A stretch of 52,521 nt of DNA, from positions 1-52,521 of the forward strand of contig CALFTM010000031.1 in NCBI GenBank assembly GCA_937916355.1. The letters are read 5' to 3'. The stretch's first letter is position 1, and each line of letters starts with the position of its first letter. A model generated the notes under the pieces. The model saw only the letters and a program-made list of their open reading frames with translations. It had not been told where the DNA came from and searched no databases. Position numbers and translations under genes: made by a program. The DNA is from an uncultured Bacteroidales bacterium. Its GTDB lineage: Bacteria; Bacteroidota; Bacteroidia; Bacteroidales; Paludibacteraceae. Positions 9,098 to 17,326 of the stretch are shown one piece after another.

Positions 9098-10615
9098 TCA
9101 TTGTTTACGCCTTGTTTTCAACTCAAAAATCTCTCCTACACAGGAAGGAATTTCTTCTTTTCTATGTGTCACATAAATCAAAGTTTTCCCTTCTTGTTTG
9201 CAATATTTCTCTATTACAGCCCTACACATCTTCTTATGTTTCATGTCCAAGCCATGCAAGGGTTCGTCCAAAATGAGCAGATCGGGATTTTTCACCATTG
9301 TACGCGCCAACAAAACCATCCGTTGCTCTCCTCCTGATATTTTCAGATAGGGACGGCCTTTTAAATGAGCAATGCCCAACAACTGCATCCACGCCAGAGC
9401 TTGCGCTTCCTGCCGTTCTGTACACTCCCGGAAGAGACCAACCGTGTCGAATAGTCCGGAACCCACAATTTTCAAACAACTTTGATTTTCTTGAAAGTAG
9501 AGGTGCATTTCAGACGAGATATACCCAATAGGCTTTTTGATGTCCCAAACACTCTCTCCCGTTCCTCTTTTTTTATCGAAAATGGTGATGTCCATCGAAT
9601 AGGCTTTGGGATTGTCTGCTGCGAGCAGACTTAGCAACGTGGATTTACCTGCTCCGTTACCACCAAGCAAAGCCCATTTTTCTCCTCTCCTTATCTCCCA
9701 ATTAAGATGCTCGAAAAGATGGTGTTCTTCTCCTTTTTTATTATGGTATGAAAGATTGATGTCGCGCATTCTCAAAACAAACTGATATGGGCGAGAGACA
9801 TTTTCTTCTGAAGATGGGAATTGTGGTACAACGTGGTTTTCGGTCGGATTGAGCCAATGCTCGTATTTTTTTACGAACTCGGACGGCGACCCAACCTCCT
9901 CGTATGTAAGTTGGTCGGCTTTCAGCACCTTTGTCGTCACCTTCGGTATTTCATTGATGGCAGGCACTAAAAAAATCATTTGCTGGAAAGTGGAGAGTTC
10001 GACAAAAAAATCGTCCATCTGACAACGCATTTCAGCATCTAACCCAATAAACGGATTATCAAAGACCACAAACTTCGGACGGTCTGCCAACGCCAAAACA
10101 ATCAACAGGCGACGGAGTTCTCCTGAGGATAACATAATGAGATGTTTATGAAACAATGTCTTCAGATGGAGTTTTTCACAAAGCCATGAAATATACTCCG
10201 ATTCGGGGATGTTCGAGAGCAATTCCTGAACGGTCGGCGACTCCTCGTTTTCTGTCGAACTATACCGTTGCTGAAAATACATGTTCTTGTAGTCGGACAA
10301 GTGGTAGGCAGACTCAAAACTGACTTTACGAACCATCGCAGAGGGGTAGGTCTTCGTCGTGGTCTTTCGATAGGATTCTGTCCAAAAAGCATAATCAACC
10401 TTACCACTTTTCACAGCATACTGTCCGCCAAGCAAATCCGCCAACATGGTCTTCCCCGACCCATTAGGACCGATTACACACCACTGCTCCCCTCGCCTAA
10501 TCGTCCAGTTTATCGGCATAGGGAACTCCATGCCAAAAATCCTCGGCACAACCTGATTGAGCGAGATTTCGATTTCAGCATTCTGGAGTTGTGACGAATT
10601 TTCTTTTTTTTCCAT
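9098..10615 (-). CDS. ModF/PhrA-like ABC protein with two ATPase domains
   Basis: This protein of 505 residues has two tandem ABC ATPase domains and no membrane segments. Domain 1 has Walker A GPNGSGKT at 49-56, signature LSSGE and Walker B VVFDNP. Domain 2 has Walker A GGNGAGKS near 318-325, signature ISGGE and Walker B LILDEP followed by a D-loop. The arrangement resembles ModF/PhrA of E. coli, a soluble twin ABC ATPase loosely linked to molybdate uptake. No molybdate permease is nearby, so substrate and role are unknown. Walker B of domain 1 ends in DNP rather than DEP, so the usual catalytic glutamate is replaced by asparagine and that site may be inactive. It lies 30 nt downstream of smpB, probably as the last gene of the yip1-smpB operon. 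Confidence 0.85.
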   Translation of the reverse strand: MEKKENSSQLQNAEIEISLNQVVPRIFGMEFPMPINWTIRRGEQWCVIGPNGSGKTMLADLLGGQYAVKSGKVDYAFWTESYRKTTTKTYPSAMVRKVSFESAYHLSDYKNMYFQQRYSSTENEESPTVQELLSNIPESEYISWLCEKLHLKTLFHKHLIMLSSGELRRLLIVLALADRPKFVVFDNPFIGLDAEMRCQMDDFFVELSTFQQMIFLVPAINEIPKVTTKVLKADQLTYEEVGSPSEFVKKYEHWLNPTENHVVPQFPSSEENVSRPYQFVLRMRDINLSYHNKKGEEHHLFEHLNWEIRRGEKWALLGGNGAGKSTLLSLLAADNPKAYSMDITIFDKKRGTGESVWDIKKPIGYISSEMHLYFQENQSCLKIVGSGLFDTVGLFRECTERQEAQALAWMQLLGIAHLKGRPYLKISGGEQRMVLLARTMVKNPDLLILDEPLHGLDMKHKKMCRAVIEKYCKQEGKTLIYVTHRKEEIPSCVGEIFELKTRRKQ

Positions 10616-10645
10616 TTAAATAATAAATAAGGGCAAAGTCATTTT

Positions 10646-11104
10646 TTAGTGTTTCATGGCTCTATCCATCATACGCTTGTCGTCTTTTTCCTTCAAAGAC
10701 TCTCGTTTATCGTAAGCTTTCTTTCCTTTCGCCACGGCAATCTCTATTTTCGCCAATCCTTTTGAATTGATGAACAACTTCGTAGGAACAATTGTGAACC
10801 CCGTCTCCTTAGTCTGACGGCGAAGTTTCTGCAACTCTTTTTTATTGAGCAACAACTTCCGGTCTCTCCTCGGCAAATGGTTGTTATATGTTCCGTAAAA
10901 ATATTCTGAAATATTCATGTTCTTCACCCACAACTCCCCATTGTTGAAAAAACAGAAGGTATCCACCAAACTGGCTTTGCCTAAACGGATTGACTTTATT
11001 TCAGTTCCCACCAAAACAATTCCAGCTTGGTAGGTATCAATCAATTCAAAATCAAAAGACGCACGTTTATTGCGAATCAATATGTCATTTTTTAATTTTT
11101 CCAT
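10646..11104 (-). CDS. smpB: SsrA-binding protein SmpB
   Basis: This protein of 152 residues binds tmRNA and delivers it to stalled ribosomes for trans-translation. Family signatures are the N-terminal NKRASFDFEL and GTEIKS motifs, and GLAKIEIAVAKGKKAYDKRE. The C-terminal tail is basic (RMMDRAMKH) and normally enters the mRNA channel. The length is typical. It sits 16 nt after the Yip1-family gene and 30 nt before the ABC ATPase gene, all on the minus strand. Confidence 0.97.
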   Translation of the reverse strand: MEKLKNDILIRNKRASFDFELIDTYQAGIVLVGTEIKSIRLGKASLVDTFCFFNNGELWVKNMNISEYFYGTYNNHLPRRDRKLLLNKKELQKLRRQTKETGFTIVPTKLFINSKGLAKIEIAVAKGKKAYDKRESLKEKDDKRMMDRAMKH

Positions 11105-11120
11105 ACACTTTTTTTTCGTT

Positions 11121-11804
11121 TCAACTAATTAAAAACAATTCTCCTGCCGGAACTCCTTCTCCACAAGCCATTCCCGTAATGGTGATCTTAGTTAAAAAAG
11201 ACAATAACTTACGAACAGTCCATGCCACAAAAAAGATTCCGATTCCGATGGAGACCGACAAGACTCCCCTCTCCACATTATCGCTACATCTTGGAAGAAG
11301 GACTTGCAAAGCACACCATATTATATATAAGGAGTATAAAAAATAGACCACTTTTAAAAAGAAAAGGAATGGCATGAGCGACAATAAAAAATCGAGCAAC
11401 CACACAATGAAGGCGGGATATACCGCAAGCATATAACATTGCAATAGCCCGAACCCCTCCTCCGACTTTGTCTCTTCATGAAATTTAGTCAGATAGAGAT
11501 TCATCATCATGTAAATTAAGAGCATCGTCACGTAGACACAGCAAAACACATAGGTCACATTGACAAACAACTGTTCCCCCACCCTCAACAACCATGGCAG
11601 TTCCTGTTCAGAGGCAGCAAGCGACACAGTATAACAATACTGGAAAACCGCAACGGAAAAAATCGAAACAACCACAAGCAAAAGTCCCGGAAAAAGAAAA
11701 TGATCTCTCACGGAAGAGATGCTCTTCTCCTCCTCCACTATCGACACCCACTCATTATGAGGGGCATGGATCAATTTTATTATCCTACTGAAAAACTCCT
11801 TCAT
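11121..11804 (-). CDS. Yip1-family integral membrane protein
   Basis: This membrane protein has 227 residues and about five hydrophobic segments. The N-terminal part (IIKLIHAPHNEWVSI) is typical of bacterial Yip1-domain proteins, where a short amphipathic stretch precedes the first membrane span. Bacterial members have no settled function. I start it at the ATG at 11804. The frame opens at a TTG at 11837, but that would add a basic stretch with no support. It is the first gene of the yip1-smpB-ABC operon. Confidence 0.7.
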   Translation of the reverse strand: MKEFFSRIIKLIHAPHNEWVSIVEEEKSISSVRDHFLFPGLLLVVVSIFSVAVFQYCYTVSLAASEQELPWLLRVGEQLFVNVTYVFCCVYVTMLLIYMMMNLYLTKFHEETKSEEGFGLLQCYMLAVYPAFIVWLLDFLLSLMPFLFFLKVVYFLYSLYIIWCALQVLLPRCSDNVERGVLSVSIGIGIFFVAWTVRKLLSFLTKITITGMACGEGVPAGELFLIS

Positions 11805-12052
11805 CCCTCTCTTCTTCCATTTCAGGAAGTTTCGCAAAAATATAATTTTTCGCCCAAAAACGTACTCTTTTTTCTAAGATTCTGCATAGCCAACAAACTT
11901 TTTAGGGAGAAACAAAATAAAAGATGGAGGACTTCGTAATTAATAGGGTGTCACTTACGGTCGCCCTTCCTTTTACGGCACACATAGATAGCAAGCTTCG
12001 CCGCAATATGCACCCGACACAAAGAGAAAAAAGGGATACCACAGCTCACATC
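11805..12052. other. Divergent intergenic region, no gene seen
   Basis: The spacer between the yip1 operon and the PBP1A gene has no convincing coding sequence. A palindrome and a -7 box at its right end belong to the downstream gene. Confidence 0.5.
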
Positions 12053-12082
12053 ATTCTAAATTTGTTCTACAAAGTTTAGAAT
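12053..12082. promoter_or_regulatory. Palindrome upstream of PBP1A, possible operator
   Basis: ATTCTAAATTTG (12053-12064) and CAAAGTTTAGAAT (12070-12082) form an almost perfect inverted repeat around a 5-nt spacer. It ends 8 bp before the -7 box, where a -33 element would be expected. An operator is inferred from that position. Confidence 0.45.
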
Positions 12083-12090
12083 ATTTTTCT

Positions 12091-12098
12091 TACTTTTG
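12091..12098 (+). promoter_or_regulatory. PBP1A -7 promoter box
   Basis: TACTTTTG matches TAnnTTTG and ends 28 nt before the PBP1A ATG. Confidence 0.6.
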
Positions 12099-12126
12099 CA
12101 AAAACTGAAATTTAACCAAAAATACA

Positions 12127-14529
12127 ATGAGTAATAATAAAGGGAAACTAAGTATAGGTGTTAAAATTTTAATTGGATTATGGATCCTATTTTTAGTAGG
12201 ACTGATTTCTATTTTCACCATATTCCACCTAATCAATGAAGGGAAAATCGGCTATTTGCCTCCTATCGAGGAGCTGGAAAACCCGAAAAACAAATTTGCT
12301 TCTGAAATATACTCATCTGACATGAAGATATTGGGAAGATTCTTCAAAAGTCAGGAAAATCGTGTGTACACACCCTACGAGGAGTTGTCTCCTTACTTAA
12401 TTGACGCGCTGATCTCTACCGAGGACATCCGCTTTTACGAGCACTCCGGCATCGACCTGCAGGCTCTACTCCGCGTGGTGTTCAAAACAGTCATTTTGCA
12501 ACAGAGTTCCGGAGGAGGTAGTACCGTTACCCAACAATTGGCGAAATTATATTTCACCAAAGAGCCAGCCAAAAACAAACTGGAGCGTCTGAAACAGAAA
12601 TTGTCTGAATGGGTTATCGCAACAAAGTTGGAAAAACTCTACACCAAAGAGGAAATCATCACAATGTATTTCAACAAATTCGACTTCCTCAACAATGCGG
12701 TCGGCATCAAATCGGCAGCCCATATCTACTTCAACAAAACCCCGTTGGAACTGAACAAGGAGGAGGCGGCCCTATTGGTGGGAATGCTGCAAAACCCTAT
12801 AAAATATAACCCGAAGAGCACTTTGGAGAAAACCCGCCAAAGAAGTCTGGAGCGTAGAAACATCGTTCTTTCTCAAATGTGCGTCAATCAAAAGATTTCC
12901 CCAGAAGAGCGAGACTCTTTATCTAAAATGGAGATCGTCCTGAATTATCAGAAAGTGGATCACAAGATGGGTCCTGCGCCCTATTTCCGTGAGCGTCTGA
13001 GAATCATGATGACTGCCAAGAAACCTGAGCCAGACCAATATCCAAAATGGATGCATCAAAAATATTATGAGGATTCCCTCGCATGGGAGACAGACCCTCT
13101 TTACGGTTGGTGCAACAAAAACCTGAAACCAGACGGGACTCCTTATAGTCTCTACACTGACGGTTTGAAAATCTACACCACCATCGACTCCAGAATGCAG
13201 CAATATGCGGAAGAGGCGATGAAGGAGTATTTGGGAGGATACCTCCAACCGATATTCTTCAAAGAGAACAATCCTCTAAAAAACAAAAAAGCACCGTTCT
13301 CTACGAAAAGCACGCAAGCTCAAGTGGACTCTATCCTCATCCGTGCGGTTCGCCTGACAGACCGCTATCGCGGAATGAAGAGCAGTGGCATGAAGGAAGA
13401 GGAAATCATGAAGGTGTTCAAGACTCCTATTGAAATGGCGGTGTTCGACTGGGAAAAGGGAAGCAAGGATACTCTTATGTCTCCTTACGACTCCATCCGC
13501 TATCAAAAGACCTTCCTTCGTTCGGGTATGATGTCCATCGACCCATTCAATGGTCATGTGAAAGCCTATGTAGGTGGACCTAACTTCAACTATTTCCAAT
13601 ATGACATGGCAGGCGTAGGTCGCCGTCAGGTTGGTTCAACCATCAAACCATTCCTCTATGCTTTAGCGATGGAGGACGGAATGAACCCGTGCGACGAAGT
13701 GCCTAACGTACAACCTCAGGTGCTTTTACCTTCTGGAGAGATTTGGGAGCCAAGAAATGTCCCTTATGGAGAAGAAGGGAAAGAGGAGGTCGGAAAAATG
13801 ATCACACTCAAAAGAGCATTGCAAACATCGAACAACTGGATTTCGGCATACTTGATCAAACAATTGGGGGCTGAAAGGTTTGCCAACCTACTCCACTCTT
13901 TTGGATTGAAAAACCATATCGACCCTGTGCCATCTCTCTGCTTGGGTATTGCGGATGTTTCCGTGAGCGAAATGACAGCGGCATACACCGCTTTCGCAAA
14001 CAAGGGAATCCAAACCGAACCATTGTTCGTCTCTCGTATTGAAGACAATAATGGAAACGTCATCGCCACTTTCGTGCCACGCATGAATGAAATATTCAGT
14101 GCAGAAACCGCCTCTAAAATGATCTCTCTGCTTCAAGGTGTCATCAACGGAGGCACAGGTTTGCGTCTGAGAACCAAACGCTACGATTACAGCATCGGAT
14201 GGGAAACGCCGGTAGCAGGTAAAACGGGAACTACTCAAAACAACTCGGACGGTTGGTTCATGGGATTTGTACCTAACCTCATTACTGGTGTTTGGGTAGG
14301 TGGAGAGGATCGAGACATCCACTTCGACAACCTGCGCAACGGACAGGGGTCTTCTACTGCACTCCCAATCTGGGCGAAATACATGAAAAAAGTTTTAAAC
14401 GATTCAACCATAGGATACTCCAAGACAGAACCTTTCGTAACGACACAAACCTACGATTGTTCTAAACAAGGAGAGAAGAGCACCGTTTCTACAGAAGAAG
14501 AGGTGACAGAAGAAATGATTCTCTTCTAA
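12127..14529 (+). CDS. mrcA: Penicillin-binding protein 1A (class A bifunctional)
   Basis: This inner-membrane enzyme polymerises and cross-links peptidoglycan. It has 800 residues. One N-terminal transmembrane anchor (about 10-32) is followed by the GT51 glycosyltransferase domain with STEDIRFYEHSG and GGSTVTQQLAK. The transpeptidase domain has the active-site SxxK (STIKP), the SxN motif (SNN) and KTGTT. Length and order fit the class A family. It has its own -7 box, with a palindrome just upstream. The next gene starts 51 nt later and may be read from the same transcript. Confidence 0.95.
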   Translation: MSNNKGKLSIGVKILIGLWILFLVGLISIFTIFHLINEGKIGYLPPIEELENPKNKFASEIYSSDMKILGRFFKSQENRVYTPYEELSPYLIDALISTEDIRFYEHSGIDLQALLRVVFKTVILQQSSGGGSTVTQQLAKLYFTKEPAKNKLERLKQKLSEWVIATKLEKLYTKEEIITMYFNKFDFLNNAVGIKSAAHIYFNKTPLELNKEEAALLVGMLQNPIKYNPKSTLEKTRQRSLERRNIVLSQMCVNQKISPEERDSLSKMEIVLNYQKVDHKMGPAPYFRERLRIMMTAKKPEPDQYPKWMHQKYYEDSLAWETDPLYGWCNKNLKPDGTPYSLYTDGLKIYTTIDSRMQQYAEEAMKEYLGGYLQPIFFKENNPLKNKKAPFSTKSTQAQVDSILIRAVRLTDRYRGMKSSGMKEEEIMKVFKTPIEMAVFDWEKGSKDTLMSPYDSIRYQKTFLRSGMMSIDPFNGHVKAYVGGPNFNYFQYDMAGVGRRQVGSTIKPFLYALAMEDGMNPCDEVPNVQPQVLLPSGEIWEPRNVPYGEEGKEEVGKMITLKRALQTSNNWISAYLIKQLGAERFANLLHSFGLKNHIDPVPSLCLGIADVSVSEMTAAYTAFANKGIQTEPLFVSRIEDNNGNVIATFVPRMNEIFSAETASKMISLLQGVINGGTGLRLRTKRYDYSIGWETPVAGKTGTTQNNSDGWFMGFVPNLITGVWVGGEDRDIHFDNLRNGQGSSTALPIWAKYMKKVLNDSTIGYSKTEPFVTTQTYDCSKQGEKSTVSTEEEVTEEMILF

Positions 14530-14580
14530 TCATTGAAAAATCGCTTTTAACATTGATGGCTTAACAACAAAAGAATAATC

Positions 14581-15825
14581 ATGAAGATAAAAGATAGAGT
14601 CCTTAATAACCTCGGTGTTTTAGGTCAATGGAGCAAATTAGCCCACGGATATTTCATGTTCCCAAAATTGGAGGGAGAAATCGGACCTCACATGAAATTC
14701 AGAGGTAAAGACGTACTCAATTGGAGCATAAACAATTATTACGGACTGGCAAACAATTCAGAAATCAGAGAAAAGGAGACTGAACTGATTCAACAATATG
14801 GACTTTCCACTCCAATGGGGTCAAGATTGATGACGGGAGAGACAGTCCTGCATGAGGAATTGGAAAGCAGATTGGCGGAGTTCACCCAAAAAGGAGATTG
14901 TTTTGTGCTGAATTCTTTTTATCAAGGTATGATTTCCGTTATTGATTCGCTATGTTGCAAGAATGACACTGCAGTCTATAGCCATGACGTACACTCCAGT
15001 ATTCAAGACGGTATTCGACTGCACTCCAACAGAAGATTCATTTATTATAAAAATGACATCGACGCAATAGAAGAGCAGGTGGCAAAAGCCTGCGAAGCTG
15101 CCAAAGAAAAGGATGGAGGAGTAATCTTCATCACGGAGGGAGTCATCGGAGTCACAGGAGAGTTCGCTCCATTAGACAAGATCGTGGCTCTAAAGGAAAA
15201 ATACGATTTCCTTCTGATTGTGGAAGACGCGCACGGCTTTGGCACAATCGGCCCTAATAGGATTGGCGTGGCGGATTACTATGGGGTGCAGGACAAAGTA
15301 GACCTCACGGTCGGCACTTTCGGGAAAGCGATGAGTATCACCGGAGGATTCGTTGCAGGAGACGAGGAGCTGATCAACTTCCTTCGCTACAACATGCGTT
15401 CTCAGACCTTCTCTGAAGCATTGCCAAGTGTCATTGCAGCAAGTGCCATTTGCCGTCTGGACTATATCATCAACCATCCAGAGCAATTGGAGAAATTAAA
15501 CACCATAAAAGATGCCCTACAAAAAGGTTTGAGAGAAGCCGGCATCTGCATCGGGAATACGATGTCAATGGTCACACCAGTATACATGGAGATGCACAAC
15601 ATACAAGAGGCCGTTCACATGATGATGGATCTGCGTGAGAATTTTGGTATCTTCTGCATGAACATCCTCTACCCATACATTGAAGAGGGGAAAGTGATGA
15701 TTAGACTGATTCCGACTCCTATGCACACCATGGAAGATGTCGAACATACAATTTACGCCCTTTCAAAAATCAAATCATTCGCTGAGCAAGGGAAATACCT
15801 CGACAACGAAATCACACACGTATAA
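14581..15825 (+). CDS. PLP-dependent alpha-oxoamine-synthase-family enzyme
   Basis: This protein of 414 residues belongs to the fold-type I PLP family that includes 2-amino-3-ketobutyrate CoA ligase, serine palmitoyltransferase and 8-amino-7-oxononanoate synthase. These condense an amino acid with an acyl-CoA and release CO2. The PLP lysine is K249 in GTFGKA. The cofactor-binding EDAHGFG motif and the DVHSSIQDG stretch are typical. The N-terminal region differs from the Bacteroides serine palmitoyltransferase I recall, so I leave the substrate open. Guanine deaminase follows 21 nt later and a DIP1984 gene after that, but neither indicates its pathway. Confidence 0.8.
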   Translation: MKIKDRVLNNLGVLGQWSKLAHGYFMFPKLEGEIGPHMKFRGKDVLNWSINNYYGLANNSEIREKETELIQQYGLSTPMGSRLMTGETVLHEELESRLAEFTQKGDCFVLNSFYQGMISVIDSLCCKNDTAVYSHDVHSSIQDGIRLHSNRRFIYYKNDIDAIEEQVAKACEAAKEKDGGVIFITEGVIGVTGEFAPLDKIVALKEKYDFLLIVEDAHGFGTIGPNRIGVADYYGVQDKVDLTVGTFGKAMSITGGFVAGDEELINFLRYNMRSQTFSEALPSVIAASAICRLDYIINHPEQLEKLNTIKDALQKGLREAGICIGNTMSMVTPVYMEMHNIQEAVHMMMDLRENFGIFCMNILYPYIEEGKVMIRLIPTPMHTMEDVEHTIYALSKIKSFAEQGKYLDNEITHV

Positions 15826-15846
15826 CCTTACTAAAATAGTACGAAC

Positions 15847-16320
15847 ATGGAAAACGAAAAAAAAAGATTTATGCAGATGGCAATCGACATCTCAAAGGAG
15901 AGCGTCAGAAATGGAGGCGGACCATTTGGTGCTGTCATCGTAAAAGATGGCGAAATCATCTCCGGCTCAAACAATAAAGTAACCATCAACAACGACCCTA
16001 CCGCCCATGCGGAGGTGATGGCAATCAGGGAAGCATGCCAAAAACTTCAAACGTTCGACCTCTCAGGTTGCGAATTATACGCATCATGCGAACCATGTCC
16101 GATGTGTCTTTCTGCCATGTATTGGGCGCACATCGACCACTACTACTACGCCAACCAAAAGGAAGATGCGAAAGAGATCGGTTTTGACGATGAATATATC
16201 TACGTCGAACTGGACAAAACACCAGAAAACCGTTCACTCAAAAGAGAACAATTCATGAGAGAAGAGGCTCTGGAAGCATTCCGAATGTGGACAGACAAAA
16301 CAGACAAAACAGAATATTAA
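15847..16320 (+). CDS. guaD: Guanine deaminase (nucleoside deaminase family)
   Basis: This zinc-dependent cytidine-deaminase-fold enzyme probably converts guanine to xanthine for purine salvage. It has 157 residues, like Bacillus subtilis GuaD. Zinc ligands are H54 of HAE (catalytic E56) and C84 and C87 of PCPMC. It also shares GGPFGAVIVKDG, the NDPTAHAEV run and the extended C-terminal part ending in Tyr that is swapped between subunits in GuaD. The tRNA adenosine deaminase TadA is related, but it lacks this C-terminal extension. It sits between the oxoamine-synthase-like gene and the DIP1984 gene in a likely operon. Confidence 0.85.
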   Translation: MENEKKRFMQMAIDISKESVRNGGGPFGAVIVKDGEIISGSNNKVTINNDPTAHAEVMAIREACQKLQTFDLSGCELYASCEPCPMCLSAMYWAHIDHYYYANQKEDAKEIGFDDEYIYVELDKTPENRSLKREQFMREEALEAFRMWTDKTDKTEY

Positions 16321-16343
16321 AAACTTTACTAAATTTTTCTGAT

Positions 16344-16796
16344 ATGAAATTAGCAGAAGCTCTTAGTCTGCGTGCAGACCTTCAAAAAAAAGTTTTCGAT
16401 TTAAAGGACAGAATCAAAAATAGTGCAAAAATACAAGAGGGTGACTCTCCTTCTGAAAACGTCGAGGAATTGTTCAAACAATTAGACACGACCCACACCC
16501 AATTGGAGGAAATGATTTTCAGAATCAACAGAACCAATATGAATGCGGTGGCTGATGGAGAATCTCTAACGCAGATGATGGCTCGAAAAGATGTAATGCT
16601 TTCCCGTGTGAAAACATTACAGGATATATTGGAACATTGCAGCAACGGAAACGAAAGATATAGCCGCAATGAAATCAAGTATGTATATACTCTCAACATC
16701 GCACATTTGAGAAAAGACTTAGAAGAGCAATCAAAAGCACTCAGACTTCTCGATCTGAAAATTCAAGGGTTGAACTGGAGTATCGAACTAATGTAA
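16344..16796 (+). CDS. DIP1984-family protein
   Basis: This helical protein has 150 residues. The whole length follows the DIP1984 (septicolysin-annotated) pattern: MKLAEALSLRADLQKK at the start, FRINRTN in the middle, RYSRNEIKYV, and a C-terminal LDLKIQGLNWS. The composition predicts long coiled-coil helices. The ATG at 16344 is the family start; the frame is open back to 16287 inside guaD. The biochemical function is unknown, and the septicolysin label rests on old annotation only. It begins 23 nt after guaD and is probably the last gene of that operon. Confidence 0.85.
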   Translation: MKLAEALSLRADLQKKVFDLKDRIKNSAKIQEGDSPSENVEELFKQLDTTHTQLEEMIFRINRTNMNAVADGESLTQMMARKDVMLSRVKTLQDILEHCSNGNERYSRNEIKYVYTLNIAHLRKDLEEQSKALRLLDLKIQGLNWSIELM

Positions 16797-17326
16797 ACAA
16801 CATTAGTCAGACGATTCAAGGCTCATCGCAAAGGGTTTTCAAAACAAAGGATCCCAAACTCCAAATTTTAGTGGCGACAACTACACCCCCACGAACTATT
16901 GTAGACCAAGGGGCTCGAGTCTTTATGCATGCCGCAAGCCTTGCATATCGCACAACCGCAAATTGCATTCTGCATCTATCGCATTACCATTGTCGGCTAT
17001 CAGGCGGAGGGAGGGATTCTTCTCAAGAAAAAAAAATCTACAAAAATCCAAACAAGCGCCATTTTGCTCTCATTTATCAATGATTTCATTTTCTCTTTCG
17101 CTTAGGCGAGGAGGTATGATACTGAAAAATCAGACCGCCATTTCTACGACATAAAGCCTCTTAGAAAAATTTTCTTCATCTTTTTCAAAAAAAACAATAA
17201 AAATTTTTCTTTTCAAAATTAATTATACTTAACTTCGCATAAGTTATCTGAGAATGATTTTATGGGTTTCATAATTATTTTTTAGGTGAATCGTGAAACT
17301 ATTTGTCAAACTTAAAACAATGTGCC
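16797..17326. other. 530-bp gene-free region
   Basis: No frame reads convincingly on either strand. The first half is of mixed composition with short repeats around GCATGCCGCAAGCC (near 16927). The second half is strongly AT-rich and leads into the lipoprotein start. It may hold a decayed gene or an untranslated leader. Confidence 0.4.

Noticed and set aside
16900..17030. Minus-strand frame reading NAIDAECNLRL... and ending GLRHA
   Set aside because: It looks weakly protein-like, but it is short, has no start, follows an A9 run and I cannot name a family. Left as part of the empty region.
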